A stretch of 64,000 nt of DNA from RGIG3159 sp034927685 (GTDB taxonomy: Bacteria; Bacillota; Clostridia; Oscillospirales; Oscillospiraceae), in contig JAYFPO010000014.1 in the NCBI GenBank assembly GCA_034927685.1, forward strand, positions 95,385 through 159,384. Direction: 5' to 3'. The number at the start of each line of letters is the position of its first letter. Within the stretch, counting starts at the first letter, position 1. The translations under genes and the position numbers were made by a program. The notes beneath the pieces are model-generated. The model was not told the origin of the DNA. It did not search any database and was given only the letters and a program-made list of their open reading frames with translations. Shown here in pieces: positions 49,995 to 59,041 of this stretch.

Positions 49995-50307
49995 CCCGTA
50001 GCCGCCGATCCACGGGCACGCTTTCGGCGCGCCGCGGGATCCTATGTTCCCTTCCACGCGGATTTCCGCCAGGCGGCGCTGTCGGCACGATCATTTTTTC
50101 GCAACCAGGCGGCACGGCAAATTCCGTGCCGCCTGGTTGCATGACCGGGAATTCTTTGGTATCATACTCGTAAGAGAGCGGCGCGAACGGGGCTCACGCC
50201 GCAGAAATCTTGGAATCAGAGCGAGAACTCCACCAGCAGGCGGGAGGGTCTTGTCCATGCTCTCCCCCGCTCGCCCGCAAATTCGATCTGTAAGGAGGAC
50301 TGGCGCC
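49995..50307. other. Gene-free interval holding a perfect inverted repeat
   Basis: The only structure is GCAACCAGGCGGCACGG (50101-50117) with its exact complement at 50124-50140 around CAAATT. The T-run lies before, not after, the stem (CATTTTTTC at 50091-50099), so it is not a normal rightward terminator. No convincing gene was found. Confidence 0.55.
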
Positions 50308-51117
50308 ATGTGTCTCAGAGCCTGCCGCAGCGGTGCCATCGACTGGTCCCGCTTTCGCCCCTATCGCTATGCCCATCGCGGCCTGCACAATTTAGGTCGC
50401 GGCATTTCGGAAAACAGTTTGCCCGCTTTTCAGGCGGCGGCAGACCGGGGTTTCGGCGCGGAGTTGGACGTTCGCCTGACCAGGGACGGTGCACTGGCGG
50501 TCATCCACGACCGCAATCTCCGCCGTCTCTGCGGCGTCGACCGGGAGGTAAACGCCCTGACCTGCGCAGAGCTGCGCGCGCTGCCGCTTCTCGGCACAGG
50601 TCTTCAAATTCCGCTTCTGGAGGAGGTACTGCCGCTGTTTGCCGGAAAATCGCCGCTGATTGTGGAGCTTAAGGCGGACGGAGCCAACGCCGCGGCGTTG
50701 GCCGATCAGGTCTGTCGAACACTGGACCGGTTTTCTGTCTCCTGCTGCGTCGAGTCCTTTGACCCGCGGGTTCTCTTCTGGCTGCGCCGCCACCGCGGCG
50801 ACATCTGTCGGGGGCAGCTCGCCTGCGACTTCTCCAAGCGTCCGGGCCCCGTGCCGCGGCCGCTCCGCTGGGCCCTGACACGCCTATTCGGCAATTTTCT
50901 GAGCCGGCCGGATTTCATTGCCTATCGGTTCGAGGACCGGGCCCAGCCCGCCGTCGCGTTCTGCCGCCGCCGCTACGGCGTACCGGAGATCAGCTGGACC
51001 ATCCATAGCCCGCAAGATTTGGAGACCGCCGAGCGAGACGGCTGCATCCCAATTTTTGACAGCTTTATCCCCGCCGACTCAAAAAGGCCCTGCTGCGGCA
51101 GCACCGCGCAATCCTAA
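50308..51117 (+). CDS. Glycerophosphodiester phosphodiesterase family protein
   Basis: A 269-residue TIM-barrel phosphodiesterase. The catalytic RYAHRGLHN, ENSLPAFQAAADRGFGAELDVRLTRDG and VIHDRNL supply the two His and metal-binding Glu/Asp residues; PLIVELKAD follows. It hydrolyses glycerophosphodiesters to glycerol-3-phosphate. There is no signal peptide, so it is cytoplasmic. The ATG at 50308 has AAGGAGG upstream. A longer frame to the left has no ribosome site. The C-terminus is rich in Cys and Arg. Confidence 0.87.
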   Translation: MCLRACRSGAIDWSRFRPYRYAHRGLHNLGRGISENSLPAFQAAADRGFGAELDVRLTRDGALAVIHDRNLRRLCGVDREVNALTCAELRALPLLGTGLQIPLLEEVLPLFAGKSPLIVELKADGANAAALADQVCRTLDRFSVSCCVESFDPRVLFWLRRHRGDICRGQLACDFSKRPGPVPRPLRWALTRLFGNFLSRPDFIAYRFEDRAQPAVAFCRRRYGVPEISWTIHSPQDLETAERDGCIPIFDSFIPADSKRPCCGSTAQS

Positions 51118-51144
51118 ACGCGGGAATCCGTTGTCAGATAGTTC

Positions 51145-51185
51145 AAAAGCGCGTGGGAATACATCACATATTCCCACGCGCTTTT
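51145..51185. terminator. Bidirectional terminator between convergent genes
   Basis: AAAAGCGCGTGGGAATA (51145-51161) and its exact complement (51169-51185) form a 17-bp stem with a 7-base loop. It has A's on one side and T's on the other, so it works for both strands. Confidence 0.92.
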
Positions 51186-51254
51186 AGACTTTATGACAGA
51201 AACCATGCGGGCAGGCGCGCCTGCGGGGTTAGTCGAGCATCGCGAGATGCTGCC

Positions 51255-52220
51255 TTAAATTTGCAATTGATCGATTACCGCACGCAGCGCCTCACCGCTG
51301 CTGCGGAGCGCTGCCTCCTCTTCCGGCAAGAGCGCCGGTTGAATCCGCTGCGCAATGCCGTGGATGCCAACAATGCAGGGCAGGCTCAGACAGACGTCTT
51401 TCATGCCGTACTCTCCGCGCAGCAGGCTGGAAACGGTCATGACTTCGCCGGAATCGCGCAGAATTGCGTCGCAGATCTCACGTACAGAGAGCGCAATGGC
51501 ATAAAAGGTGGCGCCCTTGCGGCGGATCACCTCAGCGCCGGCGCAGCGGACGGCCTGTTCCATCTCGTTGAAACCGGCCTGATCCAGCGGCGCCGCCCGA
51601 TCCGGCGCCGCCGCCTGAAACTCTCCGACCTTCATGCCGCCCGCCGACGCCAGCGACCAGGGGATCATGGAGGTATCTCCGTGCTCTCCAAACACATAGG
51701 CATGGACGTTCTTGACATTCAGGTTCATTCGTTCCGCCAGAATGGAGCGAAGGCGAGAGGAATCCAGCATCGTGCCGGAGCCGATCACCTGATCGGGCGA
51801 AAGACCGGCGCTGTGAATCGCCGCATAGGTCAGAATGTCGACCGGATTGCTGACGACGATGTAAACGGCGTTTGGCGCGACCTCTGCAACCTGGGGCATC
51901 ACGCTTTTGACAATATTGATATTGGTCTGCGCCAAATCGATGCGGGACTGGCCGGGCTTCCTGCCAATGCCAAGCGTAACGATGACAATGTCGGAATCCG
52001 CTGCCGCCGCATAGTCGTCAGACCTAATTGTGACTGCCGGGCAGAAAGCCAGGCCCTGCCGGATGTCCATCGCTTCGCCCTCGGCCTTATCCTTGTTGAT
52101 ATCCACCAGCACAAGATCCGAGCAGGTGCCGGCAACGGCCAGCGTATACGCGATGGTCGCGCCCACATTTCCAGCGCCGAGCACCGTAATTTTTGCACCA
52201 TTTTTTTCATTGTTATCCAT
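51255..52220 (-). CDS. ldh: L-lactate dehydrogenase
   Basis: A 321-residue NAD-dependent enzyme of the LDH/malate dehydrogenase family: VLGAGNVGATIAYTLA, GIGRKPGQSRIDL (substrate loop with Arg), VSNPVDILTY, GSGTMLDSSRLR and the catalytic His in GEHGDTS. The loop Gln-Ser and the DSSRLR region fit lactate rather than malate. It regenerates NAD+ from pyruvate during fermentation. AGGAGG precedes the ATG. It is a single unit. Confidence 0.88.
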   Translation of the reverse strand: MDNNEKNGAKITVLGAGNVGATIAYTLAVAGTCSDLVLVDINKDKAEGEAMDIRQGLAFCPAVTIRSDDYAAAADSDIVIVTLGIGRKPGQSRIDLAQTNINIVKSVMPQVAEVAPNAVYIVVSNPVDILTYAAIHSAGLSPDQVIGSGTMLDSSRLRSILAERMNLNVKNVHAYVFGEHGDTSMIPWSLASAGGMKVGEFQAAAPDRAAPLDQAGFNEMEQAVRCAGAEVIRRKGATFYAIALSVREICDAILRDSGEVMTVSSLLRGEYGMKDVCLSLPCIVGIHGIAQRIQPALLPEEEAALRSSGEALRAVIDQLQI

Positions 52221-52560
52221 AGCAGCCTCCTGTATGCACTTAGTTTGATCAGCGGCGTTTTAAAAATACGCTCTGCTCTTTCAGTATTATTTTATCGGAA
52301 AGTACTCCGGATGGCTGCTAAGACATTTGCGCAATCCGTTAAGAATCCGCCAAGAAGCCCGGCTGCACTGCCACCAGACGTTCCACTTCCACGGATCTCC
52401 CAAAAAGCATCATATCCGATTGCGGGAAGTTTGTCAGGGCCTCCATCACGGATCCGTCTTGTGTCTTCCTCCGCTTCCCCTGGGAACCGCATCCAAGCAG
52501 AAACAGGCGCGCCGCAATTTTTTATTTTGCGGCGCGTCTGTACTCTAATTTTCAGGGAGC
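52221..52560. other. Gene-free interval with a terminator hairpin for the leftward PLP gene
   Basis: CGCGCCGCAA (52508-52517) pairs with TTGCGGCGCG (52527-52536) across a T-rich loop, 24 bases beyond the stop of the leftward PLP gene; this is its likely terminator. Bases 52221-52300 hold the ldh ribosome site and AT-rich promoter region. No coding frame in between is convincing. Confidence 0.6.
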
Positions 52561-54036
52561 TTACAGCGCCTTGAGAACGCCGGTTGCCTCGTTGAACTCG
52601 CCAATGAGCTCGTCAAGCGCATTGGCCTGCGCGTGGACCGCGTCCCAGGTGTTCTTTGTGTCGTACCACTGGGCGTTGAGGTCTTCGACCGCCATGCCCT
52701 GCTGCTCAACCCAGGTGTAATACTTGAGATTGTGCACGCGCTTGCGGGCCTCGTAGGTCAGCTCCAGCAGATTGTCGGTCTTGAGGCCCAGCATATGCAG
52801 GGCGTGATCCTTGGCGGCCTCGATCTCGGAGTAGGCCCCATGCAGTGCATTGAGCTCCTCGACGCGGGACTCGTACATGGCGGCGGAGTCGGTCAGGACG
52901 GTGCAGACCACGTCGTTTTCGGTCAGCTCGTAATATTTGGCCATCTTAATGCAGCACAGCACGTTGGCGATGCCGGAAATGCCCATCCAGGTCAGCTTCC
53001 CGATCAGCTCATCGGAGAGGCCAAGCGCTTCCTTCAGGTACTTCCGTCCGTCGGCGGTGTTGAACAGGCGAAGCAGTCTCTGGCTGTCCTCGTCGTCAAT
53101 GTCGATGACCATGTCGGTATTCTTCACGTTGTGAACCCAGGGTATATGCTTGTCGCCAATGCCTTCGATGCGGTGGCCGCCGAAGCCGTTGTTCAGGATC
53201 GTCGGGCACTGCAGGGCCTCGCCAACCGCCAGCTTCAGATCGGGATACCGCTCCTTGAGCAGGTCACCGGCGGACATGGTCCCCGCGGAGCCGGAGGTGA
53301 AGCACGCGCCCGCAAGAACCTGACCGGGCTTCTTGACGGCCTCAAAGAGATCTGCCAGGGCATAGCCGGTCACGTTATAGTGCCACAGAGGGTTGCCCAT
53401 CTCGGCAAACTGGTTGAAGATCATCATGCTGGGGTCTTTTTTGAGCTCCCAGGTCTTATCAAAGATTTCTTTGACGTTGGATTCGCAGCCCGGGGTGGCA
53501 ATGATCTGGCCGGCAATGGTCTTGAGCCAGTCGAAGCGCTCCTTGGACATATCCTGCGGCAGAATGGCCACGGAGTCGCAGGCCAGCAGCTTGCTGTTAA
53601 ACGCGCCGCCACGGCAGTAGTTGCCGGTGGAGGGCCAGACAGCGTGGTGATAGGTCGCATCGAACTGGCCTGTCACCAGTCTCGGCGCCAGGCAGCCGAA
53701 GGACGCGCCGACCTTATGGCAGCCGGTCGGGAACCACTTGCCGGACATGGCAATGATGCGGCACGGTACGCCGGACAGCACGCTGGGAATCTCCACGAAG
53801 TTTGGTACTGCCTGGAACAGACCGCCGGACTCCTTGGCCTCGTTGTGCCAGGAAATGCGGAACAGGTTTACAGGGTCCACATCCCACAGTCCGGTGTGCG
53901 CGAGCTTCGCCTTGATCTTCTCGGGGATCAGGTCCGGGTTCTGCATTTGCGCGATCGTCGGAATGATAACGTTGTTCTCCCGCGCCTTTTCAATATTGTG
54001 ACGCAGGCCCTCTTTCTGGATGCTCAGATCAATCAT
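52561..54036 (-). CDS. Fold-type II PLP-dependent enzyme (cysteine synthase/ammonia-lyase-like), specificity unknown
   Basis: A 491-residue protein. The likely PLP lysine is in PTGCHKVGASFG, the substrate loop in PSTGNYCRGGAF replaces the TSGNTG of cysteine synthase, and the phosphate-binding glycine loop is TSGSAGTMSAG. It is about 170 residues longer than cysteine synthase, mainly at the C-terminus, which is helical. It is divergent from ygeY-ygeW-arcC and shares their intergenic region. In E. coli the same neighbourhood holds YgeX, also a fold-type II PLP enzyme (diaminopropionate ammonia-lyase), but this protein is longer and reads differently. A lyase acting in the same pathway is my best guess. 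Confidence 0.7.
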   Translation of the reverse strand: MIDLSIQKEGLRHNIEKARENNVIIPTIAQMQNPDLIPEKIKAKLAHTGLWDVDPVNLFRISWHNEAKESGGLFQAVPNFVEIPSVLSGVPCRIIAMSGKWFPTGCHKVGASFGCLAPRLVTGQFDATYHHAVWPSTGNYCRGGAFNSKLLACDSVAILPQDMSKERFDWLKTIAGQIIATPGCESNVKEIFDKTWELKKDPSMMIFNQFAEMGNPLWHYNVTGYALADLFEAVKKPGQVLAGACFTSGSAGTMSAGDLLKERYPDLKLAVGEALQCPTILNNGFGGHRIEGIGDKHIPWVHNVKNTDMVIDIDDEDSQRLLRLFNTADGRKYLKEALGLSDELIGKLTWMGISGIANVLCCIKMAKYYELTENDVVCTVLTDSAAMYESRVEELNALHGAYSEIEAAKDHALHMLGLKTDNLLELTYEARKRVHNLKYYTWVEQQGMAVEDLNAQWYDTKNTWDAVHAQANALDELIGEFNEATGVLKAL

Positions 54037-54087
54037 AATGATACCATCCTTTCACACGGCTCTCGGCCGCGTTATTTCTGTTTTTCC

Positions 54088-54139
54088 GAGGGAATTCCCT
54101 CTCTATGCTCTATCATAGCACAAGAGAGAAAAATATCAA
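54088..54139 (-). promoter_or_regulatory. Promoter of the PLP enzyme gene with palindrome
   Basis: On the minus strand TTGATA (54139-54134), a 16-base spacer and TATGAT (54117-54112) form a promoter. The palindrome GAGGGAATTCCCTC (54088-54101) lies at the start of the transcript and could be an operator. Confidence 0.65.
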
Positions 54140-54169
54140 CAAAATTTTTAAGGTTTCATAAATTTCTGT

Positions 54170-54197
54170 TTGACTTCTGTTTTCCGTATGCTATTAT
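54170..54197 (+). promoter_or_regulatory. Promoter of the ygeY-ygeW-arcC operon
   Basis: TTGACT (54170-54175), a 16-base spacer and TATTAT (54192-54197) lie about 60 bases upstream of the ygeY ATG, back to back with the leftward promoter. Confidence 0.7.
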
Positions 54198-54259
54198 GGT
54201 CTTAGTGAAACCGCGCAAGCCGCGCGGTCTACATCAACACAATCAGGGAGGCTATCCTA

Positions 54260-55636
54260 ATGAACTGCGAAGCAATCAAACAGGCTGCCGAAGCGTATAA
54301 GTCGGATATGGTCAAATTCCTGCGTGATATGATCGCGATTCCTTCCGAATCCTGTCAGGAGGAGGGCGTCGTGAAGCGTATCGCCGAAGAACTGCGGAAG
54401 CTTGGCTACGACAAGGTGGAAATCGACGGTTTGGGCAACGTCATCGGCTGGATCGGCGAGGGCGATAAGATCATTGCCATCGATTCCCACATCGACACCG
54501 TGGGCATCGGCAACAGTAAAAACTGGGACCATGACCCTTACGAGGGCTATGAGACGGAGCGCATCATCTATGGCCGCGGCGGCTCCGACCAAGAGGGCGG
54601 CATGGCGTCCGCAGCCTATGGCGGCAAGCTCATCAAGGATTTTGGCCTGCTTCCCGCCGGCTACAAGCTGATGGTCGTCGGCACGGTGCAGGAAGAGGAC
54701 TGCGACGGTATGTGCTGGCAGTACATCTATAATCAAGATAAAATCGTGCCGGAATTCGTCATCTCCACCGAGCCGACTGACGGCGGCATCTACCGTGGCC
54801 ACCGCGGCAGAATGGAGATCCGCGTGGACGTCAAAGGCGTCTCCTGCCACGGTTCCGCGCCGGAGCGCGGCGACAACGCGATCTACAAAATGGCCGACAT
54901 CCTGCAGGACGTCCGGGCGCTCAATGAGAACGGTGCCGGGGAAGACACCGAGATCAAGGGCCTCGTGAAGATGCTGGATCCCAAGTACAACCCCGAGCAC
55001 TATGAGGACGCGCGGTTTCTGGGCCGCGGCACCTGCACCACCTCCCAGATTTTCTACACCTCCCCCTCCCGCTGCGCCGTGGCCGACTCCTGCGCCATCT
55101 CCATCGACCGCCGCATGACCGCCGGGGAAACCTGGAACTCCTGTCTGGAGGAAATTCGGAACCTGCCCGCCTGCAAAAAGTACGGCGAAGACGTGAAGGT
55201 TTCCATGTATATGTATGACCGCCCGGCATGGACCGGTGAGGTCTACGAGACCGAGTGCTACTTCCCCACCTGGATCAACAAGGAATCCGCCGCCCATGTA
55301 CAGGCGCTGATCGACGCCCACCACGCTCTTTTCGGGGACAAGCGGCTCTATGCCGATGACGCCGCGAAGGCCACGCGTGAGGGACGTCCCCTGACTGACA
55401 AGTGGACCTTCTCCACCAATGGTGTCGCCATTCAGGGTCGCTATGGCATTCCCTGCGTCGGCTTCGGGCCTGGCGCCGAGAGCCAGGCGCACGCGCCCAA
55501 CGAGATCACCTGGAAGCAGGATCTGGTCACCTGCGCCGCCCTGTATGCGCTGGTTCCCAGCCTGTACAAGGAAGAAAACAAGACCGGCGACGTGACTCAA
55601 TTCCGCGCCACCCTCACGGACAACGACATCAAATAA
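54260..55636 (+). CDS. ygeY: YgeY-family M20 metallohydrolase
   Basis: A 458-residue M20-type amidohydrolase/deacylase. Metal ligands are expected in IDSHIDTVG, GGSDQEGG, QEEDCDG and STEPTDGGI, and the dimerisation domain has RGHRGRMEIRVDVKGVSCHGSAPERGDNA. YgeY proteins are linked by gene context to selenium-dependent purine and ureide breakdown, probably cleaving an amide or N-acyl bond. It is the first gene of the operon; ygeW follows after 34 bases. GGGAGG precedes the ATG. Confidence 0.88.
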   Translation: MNCEAIKQAAEAYKSDMVKFLRDMIAIPSESCQEEGVVKRIAEELRKLGYDKVEIDGLGNVIGWIGEGDKIIAIDSHIDTVGIGNSKNWDHDPYEGYETERIIYGRGGSDQEGGMASAAYGGKLIKDFGLLPAGYKLMVVGTVQEEDCDGMCWQYIYNQDKIVPEFVISTEPTDGGIYRGHRGRMEIRVDVKGVSCHGSAPERGDNAIYKMADILQDVRALNENGAGEDTEIKGLVKMLDPKYNPEHYEDARFLGRGTCTTSQIFYTSPSRCAVADSCAISIDRRMTAGETWNSCLEEIRNLPACKKYGEDVKVSMYMYDRPAWTGEVYETECYFPTWINKESAAHVQALIDAHHALFGDKRLYADDAAKATREGRPLTDKWTFSTNGVAIQGRYGIPCVGFGPGAESQAHAPNEITWKQDLVTCAALYALVPSLYKEENKTGDVTQFRATLTDNDIK

Positions 55637-55670
55637 CACTACAAAACGCACGCATATTAGGAGGTTATAT

Positions 55671-56864
55671 ATGAGCAACGCAATCGAACTGGCCCGGCAT
55701 CTTGACGCGCTCAAGATCAACGGCATGTACAAGAACGACTTCTACTGGACCTGGGATAAGACCGGCGACGAGCTGGACGCCATTTTCACCGTGGCCGATG
55801 CGCTTCGCGACCTGCGGGAGCGCAACAAGGACACCCGCGTCTTCAGCAGCGGCCTCGGCATCTCCATCTTCCGCGACAACTCCACCAGGACCCGCTTCTC
55901 CTTCGCTTCCGCCTGCAACCTGCTGGGCCTGAAGGAGCAGCCTCTGGACGAGAAGGTCTCCCAGATTGCCCACGGCGAGACCGTCCGCGAAACCGCCAAT
56001 ATGGTCTCCTTTATGGCGGACGTCATCGGCATTCGTGACGACATGTTCATCGGCGAGGGCCACAAGTACCAGAAAACCTTCATCGACGCGCTCGACGAGG
56101 GCTACCGCGACGGCATTCTGGAACAGCGCCCCACGCTGGTCAACCTGCAGTGTGACGTCGATCACCCCACCCAGTGTATGGCCGATTTGCTCCATGTCAT
56201 CCACCAGTTTGGCGGCGTCGAGAACCTGAAGGGCAAGAAAGTTGCCATGACATGGGCCTACTCCCCCTCCTACGGCAAGCCGCTGTCGGTTCCGCAGGGC
56301 GTCATCGGCCTGTTCACCCGCTTTGGCATGGACGTCGTTCTGGCGCATCCCGAGGGATATGAGGTCATGCCGGAGATCGAGGAGATCGCCCGAAAGAACG
56401 CTGCCGCTACCGGCGGTTCCTTCCGAAAGAGCAATTCCATGACAGACGCATTCCAGGACGCCGATATTGTCTACCCCAAGTCCTGGGCTCCCTTCGCAGC
56501 CATGGAACAGCGGACCAAGCTGTACCAGCAGAGCGACAAGGCCGGTATCGATGCGCTGGAAAAGGACCTGCTGGCACAGAACGCCCAGCATACGGACTGG
56601 GCCTGCACCGAAGAGATGATGAAAAAGACCCGGGACGGCAAGGCGCTGTATCTGCACTGCCTGCCCGCCGACATCTCCGGCCTGAGCTGTGAAACGGGCG
56701 AGGTGGACAACTCCGTCTTTGATCGCTACCTGGTGCCGCTCTACAAGCAGGCTTCCTTCAAGCCCTATGTCATCGCCGCCATGATTTTCCTGGCTCAGGT
56801 CAAGGACCCGGTCCGCGCGCTGCGCGCCATGGACCTGCGGGATGATCTGCGCAAGCTGCTTTAA
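55671..56864 (+). CDS. ygeW: YgeW-type knotted carbamoyltransferase
   Basis: A 397-residue member of the aspartate/ornithine carbamoyltransferase family. Carbamoyl phosphate binds at STRTR (71-75) and HPTQCMADLLH, with HCLPAD at about 329-334. YgeW proteins have a deep C-terminal knot and an unestablished amino-acid substrate. Followed by carbamate kinase, it most likely runs in the catabolic direction, releasing carbamoyl phosphate from a carbamoylated amine. TAGGAGG precedes the ATG. It is not a biosynthetic ArgF, as no arginine genes are near. Confidence 0.9.
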   Translation: MSNAIELARHLDALKINGMYKNDFYWTWDKTGDELDAIFTVADALRDLRERNKDTRVFSSGLGISIFRDNSTRTRFSFASACNLLGLKEQPLDEKVSQIAHGETVRETANMVSFMADVIGIRDDMFIGEGHKYQKTFIDALDEGYRDGILEQRPTLVNLQCDVDHPTQCMADLLHVIHQFGGVENLKGKKVAMTWAYSPSYGKPLSVPQGVIGLFTRFGMDVVLAHPEGYEVMPEIEEIARKNAAATGGSFRKSNSMTDAFQDADIVYPKSWAPFAAMEQRTKLYQQSDKAGIDALEKDLLAQNAQHTDWACTEEMMKKTRDGKALYLHCLPADISGLSCETGEVDNSVFDRYLVPLYKQASFKPYVIAAMIFLAQVKDPVRALRAMDLRDDLRKLL

Positions 56865-57045
56865 TTCCGGTCCCCCATGGAACCGCTGATTTCAAGGGGG
56901 AAACGCCCGGCCGCGTCTTGCTTGTTTTGCGTTTCCTGCAAGCGCAAAATCCGTCTGATGCAAAATTCACCATCATTCCGAATTGCAACGGGAGGGCAAT
57001 CGTCCTCCCGCTGCCTGTTTCGCCGAACAAGGAGGTCAACACCCC

Positions 57046-57978
57046 ATGAGCAAAATTGTGATCGCGCTGGGCGGCAACGCGCTGGGTACCACGCTCCCGG
57101 AGCAGTTCTCCGCCGTGCGGACCACCGCAAAGGCCATCGCCAGCCTGCTCGAAGCGGGCCACCAGATCATTATTGTCCACGGCAACGGTCCTCAGGTCGG
57201 CATCATCAACAACGCCATGACCGCGCTGACCCACGAGGATGAGCGGCAGCTTCCCACCTCGCTCTCTGTCTGCGACGCCATGAGTCAGGCCTACATCGGC
57301 TACGATCTGCAAAACGCGCTGCGGGAAGAGCTGCTGAACCGAAACCTGTCCCATCCCTGCGCCACCATCGTGACCCAGGTGGTCGTGGACCCGGAGGATC
57401 CGGCTTTTCAGAACCCAACAAAGCCAATCGGCAAGTTTCTCACAAAGGAAGAGGCCGAGGCTGTCGCCGCCAAGACCGGCTACCTCATAAAAGAGGACGC
57501 CGGCCGCGGCTATCGCCGCTTTGTCGCGTCCCCCAAGCCCATCGACATCGTGGAAACCCCGTCCATCGAGACGCTCTGCGCCGCGGGAACCATCGTCATC
57601 TGCTGCGGCGGCGGCGGGATCCCCGTGGTGCGGGAGGGCAACCATCTGCGCGGTGTTGGCGCCGTCATTGACAAGGACTACGCTGCCGAGCTGTTGGCGG
57701 AGCAGCTGCAGGCCGACCTGCTGGTCATTTTGACCGCCGTGGAGAAGGTGGCCGTCAATTTCCGCAAAGAAAACGAGACCTGGCTCTCCGAGCTGACCCC
57801 GGAACAGGCCCGTGAGTACGAAGCTGAGGGACAGTTCGCCGCCGGTTCCATGCTGCCGAAGGTGCAGGCCGCCGTGAAATTCGCCGAATCCGGCAAGAAT
57901 CGCAGGGCCCTCATCACCCTGCTGAGCAAGGCCCGCGAGGGCATTGCCGGTGAAACCGGCACCCTGGTCCACCGCTGA
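57046..57978 (+). CDS. arcC: Carbamate kinase
   Basis: A 310-residue kinase with IALGGNALGTTLP, VHGNGPQVGIINNAM, VVDPEDPAFQNPTKPIG, CCGGGGIPVVREG and DKDYAAELLAEQLQADLLVILTAV. It converts carbamoyl phosphate and ADP to ATP, ammonia and CO2, the energy-yielding end of the YgeW route. The ATG at 57046 follows AAGGAGG; an earlier in-frame start has no site. A 181-base gap after ygeW shows no terminator, so it is probably in the same operon. Confidence 0.95.
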   Translation: MSKIVIALGGNALGTTLPEQFSAVRTTAKAIASLLEAGHQIIIVHGNGPQVGIINNAMTALTHEDERQLPTSLSVCDAMSQAYIGYDLQNALREELLNRNLSHPCATIVTQVVVDPEDPAFQNPTKPIGKFLTKEEAEAVAAKTGYLIKEDAGRGYRRFVASPKPIDIVETPSIETLCAAGTIVICCGGGGIPVVREGNHLRGVGAVIDKDYAAELLAEQLQADLLVILTAVEKVAVNFRKENETWLSELTPEQAREYEAEGQFAAGSMLPKVQAAVKFAESGKNRRALITLLSKAREGIAGETGTLVHR

Positions 57979-58136
57979 CCGTGCGGAAACCGCGTCTCAT
58001 GCCGTCCCGTTTTCGTTTTTGATTGCGCGACAGCGCGTAAGAATCGATCAGACATGCCGCGCTGCAAGCGCCGCCTCCAAACAGAAACGCCCATCTTTCT
58101 GTTGGAAGCAGCATCTATCGGAATCGTTCATAAAAG

Positions 58137-58203
58137 AAGCCGCCATTTCCTTCCCGTCAGGCGTCCGGCTTTGCCGGGCCAAAGGGAGAATGGCGGCTTT
58201 TTT
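58137..58203. terminator. Terminator after arcC
   Basis: AAGCCGCCATT (58137-58147) and AATGGCGGCTT (58189-58199) pair perfectly, with an inner GGCGTCCGGC/GCCGGGCC-type pairing, followed by T's. The gene-free bases 57979-58136 show nothing else. Confidence 0.82.
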
Positions 58204-58210
58204 GCGCGGC

Positions 58211-59041
58211 TTATTCCGCAGAGATGACATATTCCTCAAGGAATTGGGCGACACCGTCCTCATCGTTGGAGGCGGTGACACGGTCGGCAGCTGCCAACGC
58301 AGCGGGCACGCCGTTTTGCATGACGACGCCGACACCCGCCGCCTCCAGCATGCTCACGTCGTTGAGGCCGTCACCAAAGGCCAAGGATTCCGCCCTGGTG
58401 ATTCCCAGATAGCCGCAGAGGAATTGGAGTCCCTTCCCCTTGACGGCGTCCCGGTCGTTGATCTCCACATTGTGCGGCATGGAGCAGGTGACGGAGGTTG
58501 CCGGAAACCGCGCCTGCAGCATGGCCATCAGGGCCGGTCGCCGACCGGCGTCCCGCAGAAAGAACTGCAGCTTCTGCAGCGGACGGTTTTCCTGGAGCAA
58601 AAAGCCGCGAAAATCCTCGAGCGGCCGCCGCAGGCGGCGCACCATCTCCAGATTGTGCAGATCGTCCGGTATGTAATATTCAATCCGCTCCAGAAACCGG
58701 CGTGACATATAGGCCTGCCCGTCCAGATAGCAGTCGTAGGCCACGTCCAACTTGTCCAGCTCGTCGAAAATCTCCAGCGCCAGCGGCAGCGGGAGATAGG
58801 CCGTATGCAGGATTTTCTGCCGGTCCTCCACCTGCCCCCCGTTGACGGTAATGGCGTAGCGCACATAGGGAAGCTCGCGGATGACCGCCGGCATCCCGGA
58901 AAACAGCCGCCCGGTGGTGGGAACGATCCAGATTCCCCGGGCGGCGGCGGCGTCCAGCGCCGCCCGGTTTCTGGATGAGAGCGTTTTGTCGCTCGTGAGC
59001 AGCGTTCCGTCCAGATCCAGCGCAATCAATTTTGTGTTCAT
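58211..59041 (-). CDS. Cof-type HAD-IIB phosphatase
   Basis: A 276-residue HAD hydrolase opening IALDLDGTLLTSDK with the nucleophile Asp, then TTGR, a cap domain and the late GKGLQFLCGYLGI and AFGDGLNDVSMLEAAG. Such enzymes dephosphorylate sugar phosphates or cofactor precursors. It overlaps the upstream MocA-like gene by four bases (ATGA), hinting at linked roles. The substrate is unknown. Confidence 0.88.
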   Translation of the reverse strand: MNTKLIALDLDGTLLTSDKTLSSRNRAALDAAAARGIWIVPTTGRLFSGMPAVIRELPYVRYAITVNGGQVEDRQKILHTAYLPLPLALEIFDELDKLDVAYDCYLDGQAYMSRRFLERIEYYIPDDLHNLEMVRRLRRPLEDFRGFLLQENRPLQKLQFFLRDAGRRPALMAMLQARFPATSVTCSMPHNVEINDRDAVKGKGLQFLCGYLGITRAESLAFGDGLNDVSMLEAAGVGVVMQNGVPAALAAADRVTASNDEDGVAQFLEEYVISAE

